From positions 5,456,001 through 5,520,000 of the forward strand of contig JALGAS010000003.1 in assembly GCA_023078685.1 (NCBI GenBank): a stretch of DNA of 64,000 bases. Reading direction: 5' to 3'. This document shows, in pieces, positions 20,903-32,000 of the stretch (position 1 is its first letter; every line of letters begins with the position of its first letter). This stretch comes from Neopestalotiopsis rosae (lineage: Eukaryota > Ascomycota > Sordariomycetes > Amphisphaeriales > Sporocadaceae). A program made the position numbers and the translations under genes. Below the pieces are notes generated by a model. It searched no databases and had not been told where the DNA came from. It was given only the letters and a program-made list of their open reading frames with translations.

Positions 20903-21991
20903 CTACCGGTGGGATGGCGAGTCCCACGGCGACATGCCGCCGGCCACCATGGGCTCGCCGCCCGACTTGCTGCTGGCCGGGGAGGAGGAGGAACCCGGCG
21001 AGGGCTGGCGGCGGCGGGCTTCCATTGACTCCGCATTGCGGAGCTTTGAGCCCGGGGACTTGGGCTCCGCAATGGCGATGGGAGCCGAGCGGGGGACGGG
21101 CGAGCGGGCCGGGGCAGGAGCGGCGGCGGCAGGAACGGCAAGAGCGGCGGCGAAGGCAGGCACGGCAGGAGCGGCGGCCGAGGTCTTGTCGTTGAGCAGC
21201 TGCTGCTGCAGGGACAGTCGGCGCATCGACGACATGGCGTTGCGGCGGCGATGCTGGCGGTACGGCGACGACGAGGTCATCACCGGGATGGTGCTGTTGC
21301 GGGGGCGGCCGGCGGTGGTGGTGTGCATCATCGTCATGGTGCGCTGAGGGGAGCCCGTGTCGCTGGTGGTGGTGCGGCGCTGCTGGGAATGCATGACGGG
21401 GTGAGCTCTGGTCATATTGGCGTTGCTGCTGCTCGTGATGGTGGCATCGTTGTTCTTGTCGTCATGCTTGTCGTCGTTGTGGACTGACATGGCGAAGGGA
21501 GGAGCGGTGGTAGCAGCAGCAGTAGCAGTAGCGGCGGCGACTGTAGTACGATGAGAAGAAGAAGGAATTGTGGTAATGGTGCCGTACTGCTGCTGGTTCT
21601 TCTTGTTCTGGTTCATCATGTTGTTGCCCTTGGCCGTGGTCTTGGTGGTAAAGGGGTCGTCATCGTTGTCGTTCTCATCGTCCTCGTCAATCTTGAGGTT
21701 CTCGAGCTTGGCTGCAAGGAGTCCACGATGGTAGCTGCTATTGCTAGTGGTACGGGCGCCGTGATGCTGCTGCTGGGTCATGGGAACATCGTTGATACGG
21801 GCAGCGGAAGAGGAAGAAGCAGAAGCAGCGGTGCCGTCGGGACGGGAACGGTTGATGTAGGATTCGGCCACGACGAAAGGGTCCTTGTCATCACCGGCAA
21901 TTTCGCGGGTGCGGTAGCTGTACTTGGACTCGGGGTTGCCCCAGAACTCCTTGGGATGGCCTCGGCCGGGTGAGTTCTGATTATCAGACAT
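20903..21991 (-). CDS. Low-complexity hypothetical protein with conserved-looking N-terminus
   Basis: A single exon of 362 residues from ATG 21991; the frame extends upstream to 22156 but this ATG begins the structured-looking part. The first 50 residues (HPKEFWGNPESKYSYRTREI and then DPFVVAESYINRSRP) look like a real conserved motif. The rest is runs of Thr, Ser, Gln, Asn, Asp and Ala, with basic patches and an AAP-rich stretch. There is no membrane segment or catalytic motif. It is probably a disordered cytoplasmic or nuclear protein; I do not know its function. Confidence 0.65.
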   Translation of the reverse strand: MSDNQNSPGRGHPKEFWGNPESKYSYRTREIAGDDKDPFVVAESYINRSRPDGTAASASSSSAARINDVPMTQQQHHGARTTSNSSYHRGLLAAKLENLKIDEDDENDNDDDPFTTKTTAKGNNMMNQNKKNQQQYGTITTIPSSSHRTTVAAATATAAATTAPPFAMSVHNDDKHDDKNNDATITSSSNANMTRAHPVMHSQQRRTTTSDTGSPQRTMTMMHTTTAGRPRNSTIPVMTSSSPYRQHRRRNAMSSMRRLSLQQQLLNDKTSAAAPAVPAFAAALAVPAAAAPAPARSPVPRSAPIAIAEPKSPGSKLRNAESMEARRRQPSPGSSSSPASSKSGGEPMVAGGMSPWDSPSHR

Positions 21992-24900
21992 CGTTGTGTA
22001 TTCTTGGGCGGAGGGGAGGAGAGTTTCTGTTGATGGAATTGAAAAGTCTCGTGGAAGCAGTGGGAAAGAAGAGCAGTTGAAGGTATCGTGACTTTCTGGA
22101 GACTTGGTCAAGCAGAAAAGATGGTTCAGTAGCAGGTGCTGCAGAAGACTGGTCAAGACTTCAAGAGAAAAGCTGGGAGAGTCTTAAATAGTTTCCGCAA
22201 CAATCCATCAAGGCTGATTCAATCAAAAAGATCGTGAGATTGTTGCTGGGGGCTTTCGACAGCTGACTCACGCAGGGCTCTTTTGGTGGTTGCCGCGGGC
22301 GATTTGGGAGCTTCTGGTGAACAATCAAGCAGAAGAGGAAGCCACACAACACGGTCAGTGCTTTGTTTACTCACGATGCCCTCGTCGATGAGATGGAAAA
22401 CGGATTCGTCTGGACCCGGATTCGGACGATGATCGCCCATTTACATGGTATCTCCCGTTTCCCTTTGCAACTATTACGGGAACTCGCATCATTATTTGGC
22501 TGTGATTATAAATACCACAACCTTTAAATAGCTTGGGACGATGTATGCTGTGATTAACTTCATTTGTTATCAACTTCCGTGAGACGAAATAGTCATGATT
22601 CACTCTATAGCCTTTTGACTATCATGGGACGAACGATGTGATTCACTCCGTGGCTCCTCGGCTTTCTTGGAACGGATCAGTGATAACGGACTGTATAGCT
22701 CTTTAGGACGGGACGAAACAATGACAATTCACTAATGAGGATCAGTAGACTACTTGCACGATGACACGACCGTAGGCCCCTATTTCTCACACCAGCGTCG
22801 ACGATTAGAGTGTGATACTCAGTAAAGACCTCACAAATCAGGCCAGTTCGGACATGGTAAGTGAATAGTGTAGTAGTATGTCTAATATTTTCACGATCTT
22901 GACATCAATTATGTGATTTCTGGTTCAGGTCTTCACTCGAAGTCGAATGAAGCAAAGCTTTCTGACTTTAGCACTGGAATCTACGACTCAGGGCTGCTTT
23001 CCCATCTTCTCTGTTTGGCTTTCTAGCAGCCAAGAACAGATACGCTGCTGACTGCTGATATTGACCTCATGGTCGAGACGGCAAAGTTCCTCTTGATTTT
23101 TTTTTTCTTGGTATCGTATTAGTCTTGCTAGCTTGAATCCCGATACATACTGAAGTTGTTATAAAGAGATCAAGAATTTCGTCACAGCCTAACACGGTAC
23201 AGTTGACTGACAAGGGAGAAAGGGTGAGAGACGGTAGAACACGAGCCAGAGCCCAGGAGCTTCAGGAATGTATTTGAGTTCTCTGCTCGAAGATGGCTGT
23301 AGCCTGGCTCGCTTTGTCAGAGTATCCAAGCAATGAGAGGGATCTTGTGAAGCCCCGCAGCTTTGCACATATCATGTTGATATTCTCTCGATTTCCTCAA
23401 CTTGGTGCCACAACAACCCGCATACGAGCTTTCGTCAGGAGCATCCGTCAGGTTAATCGCTCAATGAACCCTCATAAAGTGTTTCTGAATGAAGCACAGC
23501 AGGTCATGTGTAAATTGCAAAAGCTTAAGTTAAACTGTCTTTGCTTCCGAAGTCAGTGTTGTCACCCCCCTTCTTAATGTCTCCTCTTCCTGCATGCGAG
23601 AATTAGTTCCTGGAGTGGTATTTTGATCTTCGTATCTTCTACGGGCTCTGTGCTGTGGAAACATTCGTTTAGCCGTTCGCGGCGCATGATATTTTCCCTT
23701 ATAAACATTCCGATTTCCATTTTTGCCTCGAAATCAAAAATATGAAGTTGCCAAAAACATACAACACCGGGGATTCCCCAGCCGTCACCGATCTGAGTAC
23801 TAATCCAGCGGTTACTAGTTTATCTAGGGCAGAGCGGACGGGATGCCGAGTTCTCTAGTACCTATGGTCGTATGTGATGACATGTACAAATATCACAAAC
23901 TATACGTCGTGTCTGTAGTGAGGATATGATATCACACGAGTTTTCAATTGTCCTTCCCGAGCCCCCCATGCAAGGATAACTTATAATAATCACTTAGCTG
24001 ATGGCTTTCTAGGGGCTTTTGCTTGCTTATCTTATCTTTATAGCTAGGAGCATCGATATCATAGACCTCCTAGAAGTTCCCAGCCTGCACAACACAACTT
24101 GAACAGACGCGATTTGCTATTCGCATATAAAATAGAACACACCGTGACCACCGCCTTGAAGCTTTTGCCCTGCGCGTTCTGCGACTTTTGATAGTATTCT
24201 TCCAATGGGGCCTCTGCGTGACGCAACCCATCGACTGGGACTTTGGCGTACGGGGAGCGAGCTTCGAGCAGACTCTTTCATACATTTTCACACGGCAAAA
24301 AGACATGGAAATGCGAATCAAGAAAAATCAAGCATAACACATCGCAAAAGTCCAGCAACCTCGTATGTAATAAAAAGCAACAGTTATATCGCTAAATATG
24401 TCTTGCAAACACCAGAAGAGTTAAATCACCTGTGGCACCAACCATGTGAGCTCAGACTGCTGTTCGGCCAATGTCACAAGATAAAATTGGCAGTCATCTT
24501 CTTACAAGTCTCTTGTCACATCACCATGGCTGCACCCATATCAAATTTCAATAGCAAGTTATTTTTTATCAAAAAAGGTCTTCATTATTATACGTCTACA
24601 TGTAGCATCATGATGTATGTATGCTTTTATCCCAGAAGCCGAGGCCCCTCCATCTCTTCTGCAAAGGAAGGAGGAGTAGCGGGTTCGATCCAAGTCTTTT
24701 GGTATTTCTACCTCTGTCTCCTTGAGGATCGCGTGATGATCTGCCCTCCCTCCAAAATATGGGGTACATGCCATTTTCATCTCATTTCCCAAACAAAAAG
24801 TACAGTACGTTGGAGCATCTCCTCACGTTTTCTTTTCTTGATAGGAGATCTCACGCCCATCATCATGCTATATTTAACTTTCTCTTTCATGCTCTCGTAA

Positions 24901-25254
24901 AACGCCCAAAAATATGTGCAATGTAGCAGCAAGTCTCGTTGAAGATCTAACGAATTCGTAGAATTATACGCGCGAGTCATTAGAATGGTTGTAAAGGCAG
25001 ATTTGGTGGACCAGCGCCCGTGAGCTTGGATCAAATTACTTGTTTTTGCCTTGTCGATTGATGGATTGTATGGCGCTGTCCATGTTCCCCATGGATTCGG
25101 GAAATGAGAACAAGAGTCCACATTTCGCCCAGGTGGATTGCCCAATTCACGACTACTGTGGCAATGACCTCTTCTCTTTGCTGCTGCGTTCCAGGTCCCT
25201 CGAGAGCCGTCTTTTATGCACGGCAAAAGTCCGCAGGCAAGTTCTCAGCACCCC
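21992..25254. other. 3.3 kb intergenic interval without a supportable gene
   Basis: The left part is the promoter and leader of the disordered-protein gene. The middle holds the degenerate repeat at 22535-22756. Frames at 23293-23577 and 24205-24900 show no domain, codon or splice support. The right end is the 3' flank of the proline-rich protein gene. Confidence 0.5.
22535..22756. repeat. Degenerate tandem repeat, about 45-bp period
   Basis: Five units start with a GGGACGA-like word at about 22535, 22581, 22626, 22670 and 22710, each followed 8-15 bases later by a TGATTCACT-like word. Similarity between units is partial, so this is an old minisatellite or a cluster of repeated sites. Confidence 0.5.
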
Positions 25255-28200
25255 CTAAGATGCTGGTGACTCTTTTGGCCTCCGGAAGTTGACCATGCGG
25301 CTCAATCTCTTGGCGATGCTGACCTTTGTCTTCTTCTCGGGCTCGTCGAGGGGAACTTCCATGCTCAACTTGCTTCGCTCGCCATGAGATGTACTGATTA
25401 GACGGCTGAGGCTGGCCAAGCTGGATCTTCGACGGCCAAAGGCGCTTGCCGTGAATGATGCGGGCCGTTGTTCGTGGAATGGCCGGTTGCGTGGTCTCAC
25501 CCCAGGAAAATTGCTTTGCGGTCCAGGAAGTACTCCGGGAAAGTTGCTCTCGCGAGTCATCGTTGAGGTGCTATCTGTCAACGAAGGAACATCGACAGAA
25601 ATCCGCACCACCTCTGGGCCTGGTTCACCCATAAGCAGAGACTGAAAATTGGTTTCCTCAGTTACAGATGATGGTGCAGTCGAGACCCGATGAGCATCGC
25701 ACGACATGGGCGAGCGTGGCGAGGGAAATGAAGAAGAATGGCTCATGGAGTATGGGCTCATGCCAGCCATGGGTCCGGGCAGGCTGATTGGGTGGATTTC
25801 GACTGGTGCCAGGTCCTTGCCTGGGAATACCCTACGCGGTGATGGCGCAACAGAGTCTGATTCGTGATATGGTTCGTAAATTCGTTCTTGGTCGACTGCA
25901 GTATGCTGCACGGGTACTTCCTCGGCAATGACCTCGTCGTGTAGGGAGCTGATTGATGTCTCGGTGCGGACTCTTGATCCCGCAGGCAGTTCTAGACTTG
26001 ATCCGCTGCCCTTTCGCTTGATTGACGGTGCTGGCGGAATGGAGCCTGTCGAACCCTTTCTGGCGTAATCCACCTCCTGAGTTGGTGTGGTGGTGAATCC
26101 ATCACTGGTTGATTGTGCCTCGAATTGAGCTCCGGACATTGTGCTGGCGCCGGGCGTAGATGCTTGTGAGGGAGTATCCGAGCCAGAATCCTCAGACTCA
26201 TCCTCTTCCTCTTCCTCGAAAACATCAGCCATGGTGGAGGAACTGCCAAATCTGTGAATGCCGAACTTTCCCTCAAATGGAGGCATTTCTGGGGCGCTCT
26301 CAGCTCGGCGATGGTAATGCATACCAGGACCGGAGAAACCTCGCATGCCTGCTGCACTGTGCAATTGACGTTTCGGTGGAGCACCTTTTCTCTGAGCAGC
26401 ATCCCATGCCGGATCGCGGGCCGAGGGTGTATTAAACGGGCCAAGGGCAGCATCCAGATCAATCATAGGATATGACGCATCATCCTCGGACTTTCGTCGA
26501 GGCTTATCTGGTGAGGGTGCTCGTAGCGAAGAATTGGCAGGTTGAGTGACCATGACCATGGGCGCTGTGAATGGCCCTGTAATGTCCAACCCGTCCTCAT
26601 ACATGGCAGCGTTCAACTGCTCGCTCGATGGAGGCGGGGTTGGTGCACGTGGAGAGTCGGATTTCGACTTGCCAGACCGAGATTTGGTTTTACGTGGCAG
26701 AAGAGAGCCAGCCCAAGACTTGACCTTCTTCTGCTTCTTCTTCTTACCAGAAGGTTTCTTGGTAGGAGAAATTGCCTCACTTTCCTCCTCAAAACTCAGC
26801 TCGCTCTCTGCGCCGCTGCGATCAATCGTCTTTGGCCCCATCTCAAACGAACTCGAACTGAGAGGTCGCTGTTTTCCTGGTGAGCTGGATGCAAAAGGAT
26901 CAAGTCCAAAGAAAGACCAGCGTTTCGGTATCTTTGTGGGGCTGGAAGGAGCTGGCGACGAGGGCTCGTCCATGGTGATGATGGGCAAAAGCGGAATCGA
27001 GTTTCGTCTGCGAGGAGATGACTGAGTATCATCGAATGGGAACGAAGTAAGCAGGCTAGGAGTGCGTTCGAGCACAGGACCTGCAGTGCTTGGCCGGTGT
27101 TCCCCTTGTTTGACTGGTAACGAAGGGGACAGAACACTTGGGCGTTCCCGATCTGCTATGGTTGAGTTTCCAAGGGAGATGATGGAAGAAATGCTGTTAG
27201 ATACAGAATGGCCAGGATGACCAGTAATCGTACTAGAGGTGTCTGTCGAAACCATGGAAAGTGGCCTGGGGATGTATTCGAGAGTATCCGAAAATCCAAC
27301 CTTTGCCCGTGCAGGTTTCGAACTCGGGCTAGATTCTGCGCTATGGTTGGCCTCAACAGGTGTCTCGGGAGCCTCCTCTGACGGCTCCGCAATGGCCTCT
27401 GGAAGTGGTGATTCTTTTGGCAAAGGTTCTTCCGGACCTGCGAATGGAGACTTCATTTTGTTGTCAAAGTCGGCAGGGCTGTTCGGTGCGCTATTACCTC
27501 GCGACGGAAGCGGACTGGTTGGCGGCTTGAGAATCATTGAAAGATCGTGACTCGAGATAGCAGCAGACCGGCGGTGCGCATGCCTTCCCCTTCGTGCAGA
27601 GGAGTCAACAGGCTGAAGGGCAGGGGATGCGAATCCATTCTCCGACCTGGTAGGGCTGGTGTTGTTCATTACTGTAATGGTGTCACCTTCTCTCAGTTTT
27701 CCACCAACAAACTCGCTACCACCTCGCCTGTGGCTGCCACGATTCGGAGCCAGGTGTGGAGAGGCAGGTGAACGCGGTGGGCTCATCAGAGCAAAGGATG
27801 AGTCGATAGAAGCACCGGGATTAAAGCTGAACTCTGGTAGTGGAAGCGGTTTTTGTGCAGAGTCGTTATCGGCATCATCGCCTGGTAAGCTAGCACCTGG
27901 GTTGAAACTGAAAGCTGGAAGCGCAGGAGAGCGTCGGGGTCGGGCGCTCGATGCACCAAGGCTGCCAGTGCTCATCTGCTCACTCGACAGACCCACGACA
28001 GACTTTGGCCGTTGACCACTTGCTCGAGAAAGTGACGATGGTGCCGAGGATACCGAATGCCGGGCTGGAAAGACGAAGGGAGGATTCGGAGGCGGAAGCC
28101 TCGAGCGAGGCGAAGGCGTCGAGATAGAGTAGGGACTTTGGTCGTCGGCAGCTGGTGCCTCGATCCTTATGGGCTCAGGTATCGAGAGATGCCGTCTTCG

Positions 28201-28290
28201 AGATCCATTTCTATCCATGCCCACACCACCCATCGTTGTCATGGTGGATTCCCCTCCAGGACCGCCAGTTGTTGCAAAAGCGGTTGCCAT
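25255..28290 (-). CDS. Large Ser/Pro-rich protein of the fungal 'cell wall proline rich protein' type
   Basis: A single exon of 1011 residues from ATG 28290 (the frame runs on to a GTG at 28308). It is almost wholly disordered, with many SP/TP and RRxS sites that look like kinase targets. Short blocks stand out: two copies of FSFNPGAS (near residues 130 and 160), GFSDTLEYIPRPLSMVS, IPKRWSFFGLDPFAS, a Lys-rich KKKKQKKVKSWAGSLLPRK, HYHRRAESAPEMPPFEGKFG, and a basic tail VSIAKRLSRMVNFRRP. There is no signal peptide or membrane span, so despite the name used for such proteins I would not place it in the wall. It is likely a phosphorylated scaffold or signalling protein; function unknown. Confidence 0.75.
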   Translation of the reverse strand: MATAFATTGGPGGESTMTTMGGVGMDRNGSRRRHLSIPEPIRIEAPAADDQSPYSISTPSPRSRLPPPNPPFVFPARHSVSSAPSSLSRASGQRPKSVVGLSSEQMSTGSLGASSARPRRSPALPAFSFNPGASLPGDDADNDSAQKPLPLPEFSFNPGASIDSSFALMSPPRSPASPHLAPNRGSHRRGGSEFVGGKLREGDTITVMNNTSPTRSENGFASPALQPVDSSARRGRHAHRRSAAISSHDLSMILKPPTSPLPSRGNSAPNSPADFDNKMKSPFAGPEEPLPKESPLPEAIAEPSEEAPETPVEANHSAESSPSSKPARAKVGFSDTLEYIPRPLSMVSTDTSSTITGHPGHSVSNSISSIISLGNSTIADRERPSVLSPSLPVKQGEHRPSTAGPVLERTPSLLTSFPFDDTQSSPRRRNSIPLLPIITMDEPSSPAPSSPTKIPKRWSFFGLDPFASSSPGKQRPLSSSSFEMGPKTIDRSGAESELSFEEESEAISPTKKPSGKKKKQKKVKSWAGSLLPRKTKSRSGKSKSDSPRAPTPPPSSEQLNAAMYEDGLDITGPFTAPMVMVTQPANSSLRAPSPDKPRRKSEDDASYPMIDLDAALGPFNTPSARDPAWDAAQRKGAPPKRQLHSAAGMRGFSGPGMHYHRRAESAPEMPPFEGKFGIHRFGSSSTMADVFEEEEEDESEDSGSDTPSQASTPGASTMSGAQFEAQSTSDGFTTTPTQEVDYARKGSTGSIPPAPSIKRKGSGSSLELPAGSRVRTETSISSLHDEVIAEEVPVQHTAVDQERIYEPYHESDSVAPSPRRVFPGKDLAPVEIHPISLPGPMAGMSPYSMSHSSSFPSPRSPMSCDAHRVSTAPSSVTEETNFQSLLMGEPGPEVVRISVDVPSLTDSTSTMTRESNFPGVLPGPQSNFPGVRPRNRPFHEQRPASFTASAFGRRRSSLASLSRLISTSHGERSKLSMEVPLDEPEKKTKVSIAKRLSRMVNFRRPKESPAS

Positions 28291-28686
28291 ATTCCTACGT
28301 GGCCGCACTGCGGCACAAATTGGACAAGCGCCTAGAAGCGGTGGGATATCATAGATGAGTCCTGGTCGTCTATGAAAGAAGTCGGAATGTTTGCTATTCG
28401 CTTCCTATGGTATTGTTAGGTTGTCTCTCAAGGCTGCGGCTGGCGAAGAATGGTGGCAGAATTTTGAATGGCACAAAATGAGAGTGAGACTGCGGCTTGC
28501 TGCTGGGTTGAAAGTGTCGCAGACGAAAGGGTGCAGATGGCTGAATGACGACCAAGCGAATGACTGGTATTACCTCGTGAGCGAATGGCTGAGTCGACTA
28601 TAACTTTTGTATGTTGGGACTCGGAAAAAATGGCTGCGTAAAAATGGTGTATTGGTGGTTTTCTATTTGTCGCCCGTGACAAAATA

Positions 28687-28711
28687 TCGTTGCGTTGCGT
28701 TGCGTTGCTGT
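28687..28711. repeat. TTGCG pentanucleotide microsatellite
   Basis: About four head-to-tail GTTGC units in the leader/promoter of the proline-rich protein gene. Confidence 0.75.
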
Positions 28712-29050
28712 TTCCCGTCTACCGAATGTCGAGAAATACGGGCGCAATCGAGTAAATGCAGGCCAAAAATAAATAACGGGCTCAAAATGCTAGTAAAGTG
28801 AATTCGGATCGAAAAAGGGAAAAAAAAGAAGATGATGATTCCGACCGAAAAGAGGAAAAAGGAGCGGACGGCCAAGACCAGGGCAAATCTCTACTGCGAG
28901 AAGACTTGCGACCGGAATTGAAGCCAAGGGTGAGGTTGAGGGTTGAAGCCTTCGAAGATGGAGAGGTGGAGGAAGGTGAGTTTGAGATGGAGGAGGGAGC
29001 AGAGGCAGAGCAGAGGGCCGGCCAGAGTCGAGAGGAGGAGAGAGCACCAA

Positions 29051-29065
29051 CACACACACACACAC
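29051..29065. repeat. CA dinucleotide microsatellite
   Basis: A run of about seven CA units next to a purine-rich GA tract. Confidence 0.8.
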
Positions 29066-32000
29066 GCTGGTACCGGATGGGCGCGCGTGCGCTGGGGGAA
29101 CTGGGTGAACTGGGACTGGAGCGAGTGGGAAGCAAGTGGGAGCGCTGGAGCATTCGGGTTTCTGGGCTTTTCCCGCTAACTAGTCCCAGTCTTAGTACAG
29201 TGGGGCCCCTGTTCGTCTATCCATGGAAGTGGACAAGGTACCGCAGACAGGCCTGGGAACGAGAAAGAGGGTGAGGTATCAAGAAAGCAGGCAGGTTCAC
29301 GACGATTCACACAACCACCCGGCAGTGTGTCTCTTGTGTTGTTTTCAGCTCGGAGAAAAGAAAGATAAAAAGATCTAGGTCTCGATTCTTCTCAATTGAC
29401 TTGCCCACGCTCTAGCTGAACCAGCACACAAGGCAAACGGCCTAGTAAGCATCATCAGAACTTGCAAACTCTAGTTTGCCCTTCCTCGGCACAGAGTTCT
29501 GCTCCGTCGCTTCTTGATAGATGCAGCGTAACTGCATTTGACCCATTTCGACCTGCCTTGGCACTCAAGTGCTCTCCTCTCCAAAAGACTTTGGCCCCAG
29601 CGCAGGAGACTTTTGCCTGCTTTGCGCGCCGCGCAGGCATATTCTTCTCACTATGTGCTGTGCCTACCTTAGTTATCTGCAAAGACATGACCGAAAAGGA
29701 AACGCAATACACACACGCAACGCACAAACCCAGCCACCTACCCGGGGAAGACGCCAGGCGCCTAACGTCGTAGTAGCAGCAGTTAGCAGTTAGTAGGCCA
29801 GCAGTATCTAGTCCCGCACGTAGCAGTAATAAGTATCCAGCAGCACTAGCCCGAGAATAAAATGCCCACTTGAGGCCCTCATCTCGGCTTCTTGTCGTGC
29901 ACAATTTCCCAGTGCCAAATCAGACATGCGACTATCGACGAATCAACAGGCCCCAATATTCCGTCCAGGTCGCTTTTGTTAGTGTTTGATTATGATGTGT
30001 GCACTCACTTTGGTCCTGGGTAACGTCCGTGTCCCAAGGGAAAATGCGCCGTCGCAAACCCCCATCATCCCCATCCCATTGCCCAGTTTGCCAGTGTACC
30101 CCCTGCTTCTACCCCCCTGACCATCAATCTCCAGGTAATAATCTTAACAAGCTGTACCTGACCAATATTGCTACGTGCGGAAATGTCTATAACCACTATC
30201 GACGGTCGTGTTTAAATATGGAAACATAACAACTTGGTTTCTCGGTTGTGACCAAGTAATACGAGAGATTGTGACCTCATGACTTTGTGCAGGACCGGCT
30301 GTACCTGAAGGAAGGGCCACGAAGGGCTTATGTAGTTTACCAAGGTAGCAGTCGTATCTGTCGGAAGATTGCAAGGACACTTGATCGACAAGATCTTTCG
30401 GACGAAATCGCGGGATCGCTTAGACCACGGGTTGGACGGGGCGACACTTGGTCGGTTCCCCCCTCCCCTCGCATATACATAGCGCAGTGGACGAATAGAT
30501 AAAGACAGATGCAGTAATCTGTATGTAGGGACATGACTCTGGTCACTGGTGACCAGCGAAGAAACCCCACGATTCAGTTCTGTTTGGACGTGGGATTATT
30601 GCAACACGACATCCCCATCACCGGGGTGATTGCAGCAAGTCATATCTCAATGTTGATGCCCTTTCTTGAGTCTATTGAGTTTGGTTATACATGATGCACA
30701 GAGCTGAGAAGAGGATAAGTATGTTACATCTGCTACAAGCCGTTGAAAGTGGCACTGTACTTTCACTTTGCAGTAGCTAGATATGCAGCATATCATAATC
30801 CTGCGTAACAACGACTCAGGAGCTGCTGCACAGTTCCTTACAGTAGGTCCAGTCCAGTCCAGTATGCTCACTCTCCAGGCTACACAAACTTGTACTATGT
30901 AAGTTTGGACTGGTGGCAGGACACGCGTAACCACCTGGCTTCGTGACAGAGAACAGACAATTGACCAGCATCCGGGCGGCAATTCTGCGATGGGCAGTTG
31001 GCCAGTTACTTGAAACCCCGGTATCAATGTGCGTCTCACATAAGTACCGCTTAACCGTGAAATGCACTCAATTTCAGCCCGCAAATCTGTACCTCCACTT
31101 CAGTGCCGGCCAGCCTGAGTGTGTGTGAGAGAGCGTGGAGAGCCTGTCGAGCCTGTGCTTGAAGAGTGTGCCTGGTTTGGCGGGCCTTGTGCCCTGTGCT
31201 TCTACCTGCTAGCAGCCAAGTGCAGCGTTGTGCCTGATGTTCCTTGCTTGGCCTCTGGCAGGGTAATATCCATCCAATTGCTGGGCCCAGCGCTTCTCGG
31301 TTCCTGGCGTCGTCCCACCCACACCCCTGACCCAGCAAACCCGGTTCAAACCTGTCAGTCTCAAATTATGCCGATTTCCTCATCTGGGCATGGAGATGGA
31401 TCATGGAGGGGAGGAAAAGAGGACCACCACGCCCATTTTCGCACTCACCAAGGGCTCCTTGCGGCTTCGCGGCGCCCAAAAGATAGGCAAGCAGACGGAT
31501 CAAGACTTGTTTCACGGCCGCTTGCGAGGATGGTCCATGTCCCCGGAAGAGACAGGCAAAATGAGATCCATATCTCTCTCGCTTCTTTCCTTTTTCTTTT
31601 CACCTTGCATTGCTTCTCCTGCCTCGAACCGTCCAGTGGCATTGTTTCAAGGGTGTTTCCCTTCGCTGGGCCGACGGGGCCCCGGGCAACGAGACAACAA
31701 CACCACATTGTCCTGCAGCTCTTCTGCAGGTCGAGCGCTGGAAGCCCAAAAATGATAAGACCTTTGTCTGTTTGTTCACCTGCTGCTTGGCTCGACTGAA
31801 TGGGCACACCACCCTGAAGCCTGCAGCTCTCAGGCAAGGGCCTAGCCGGCGCCACTTTGGAGGAAGCAGATCCTAAGAGCGCCCATCAGATTGGTCTTGC
31901 AATGGGCTGTAGCCAACCAAGAGGTGTGACCATCTTGACCAACCATCAGCGCACAGACGCCGATGCATAAGCTGTGGGTATCCGGACAGGCTAATTCACA

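Noticed and set aside
24680..24700. tRNA-like GGTTCGATCC box
   Set aside because: The flanking bases do not form a T-stem, acceptor stem or anticodon arm.
24205..24900. 231-codon ORF
   Set aside because: AT-rich, with random-looking hydrophobic and basic patches and no domain or splice support.
31119..31799. 226-codon ORF in the gene-free interval
   Set aside because: Overlapped by comparable frames on the other strand and in another plus frame, with no domain; consistent with chance in GC-balanced DNA.
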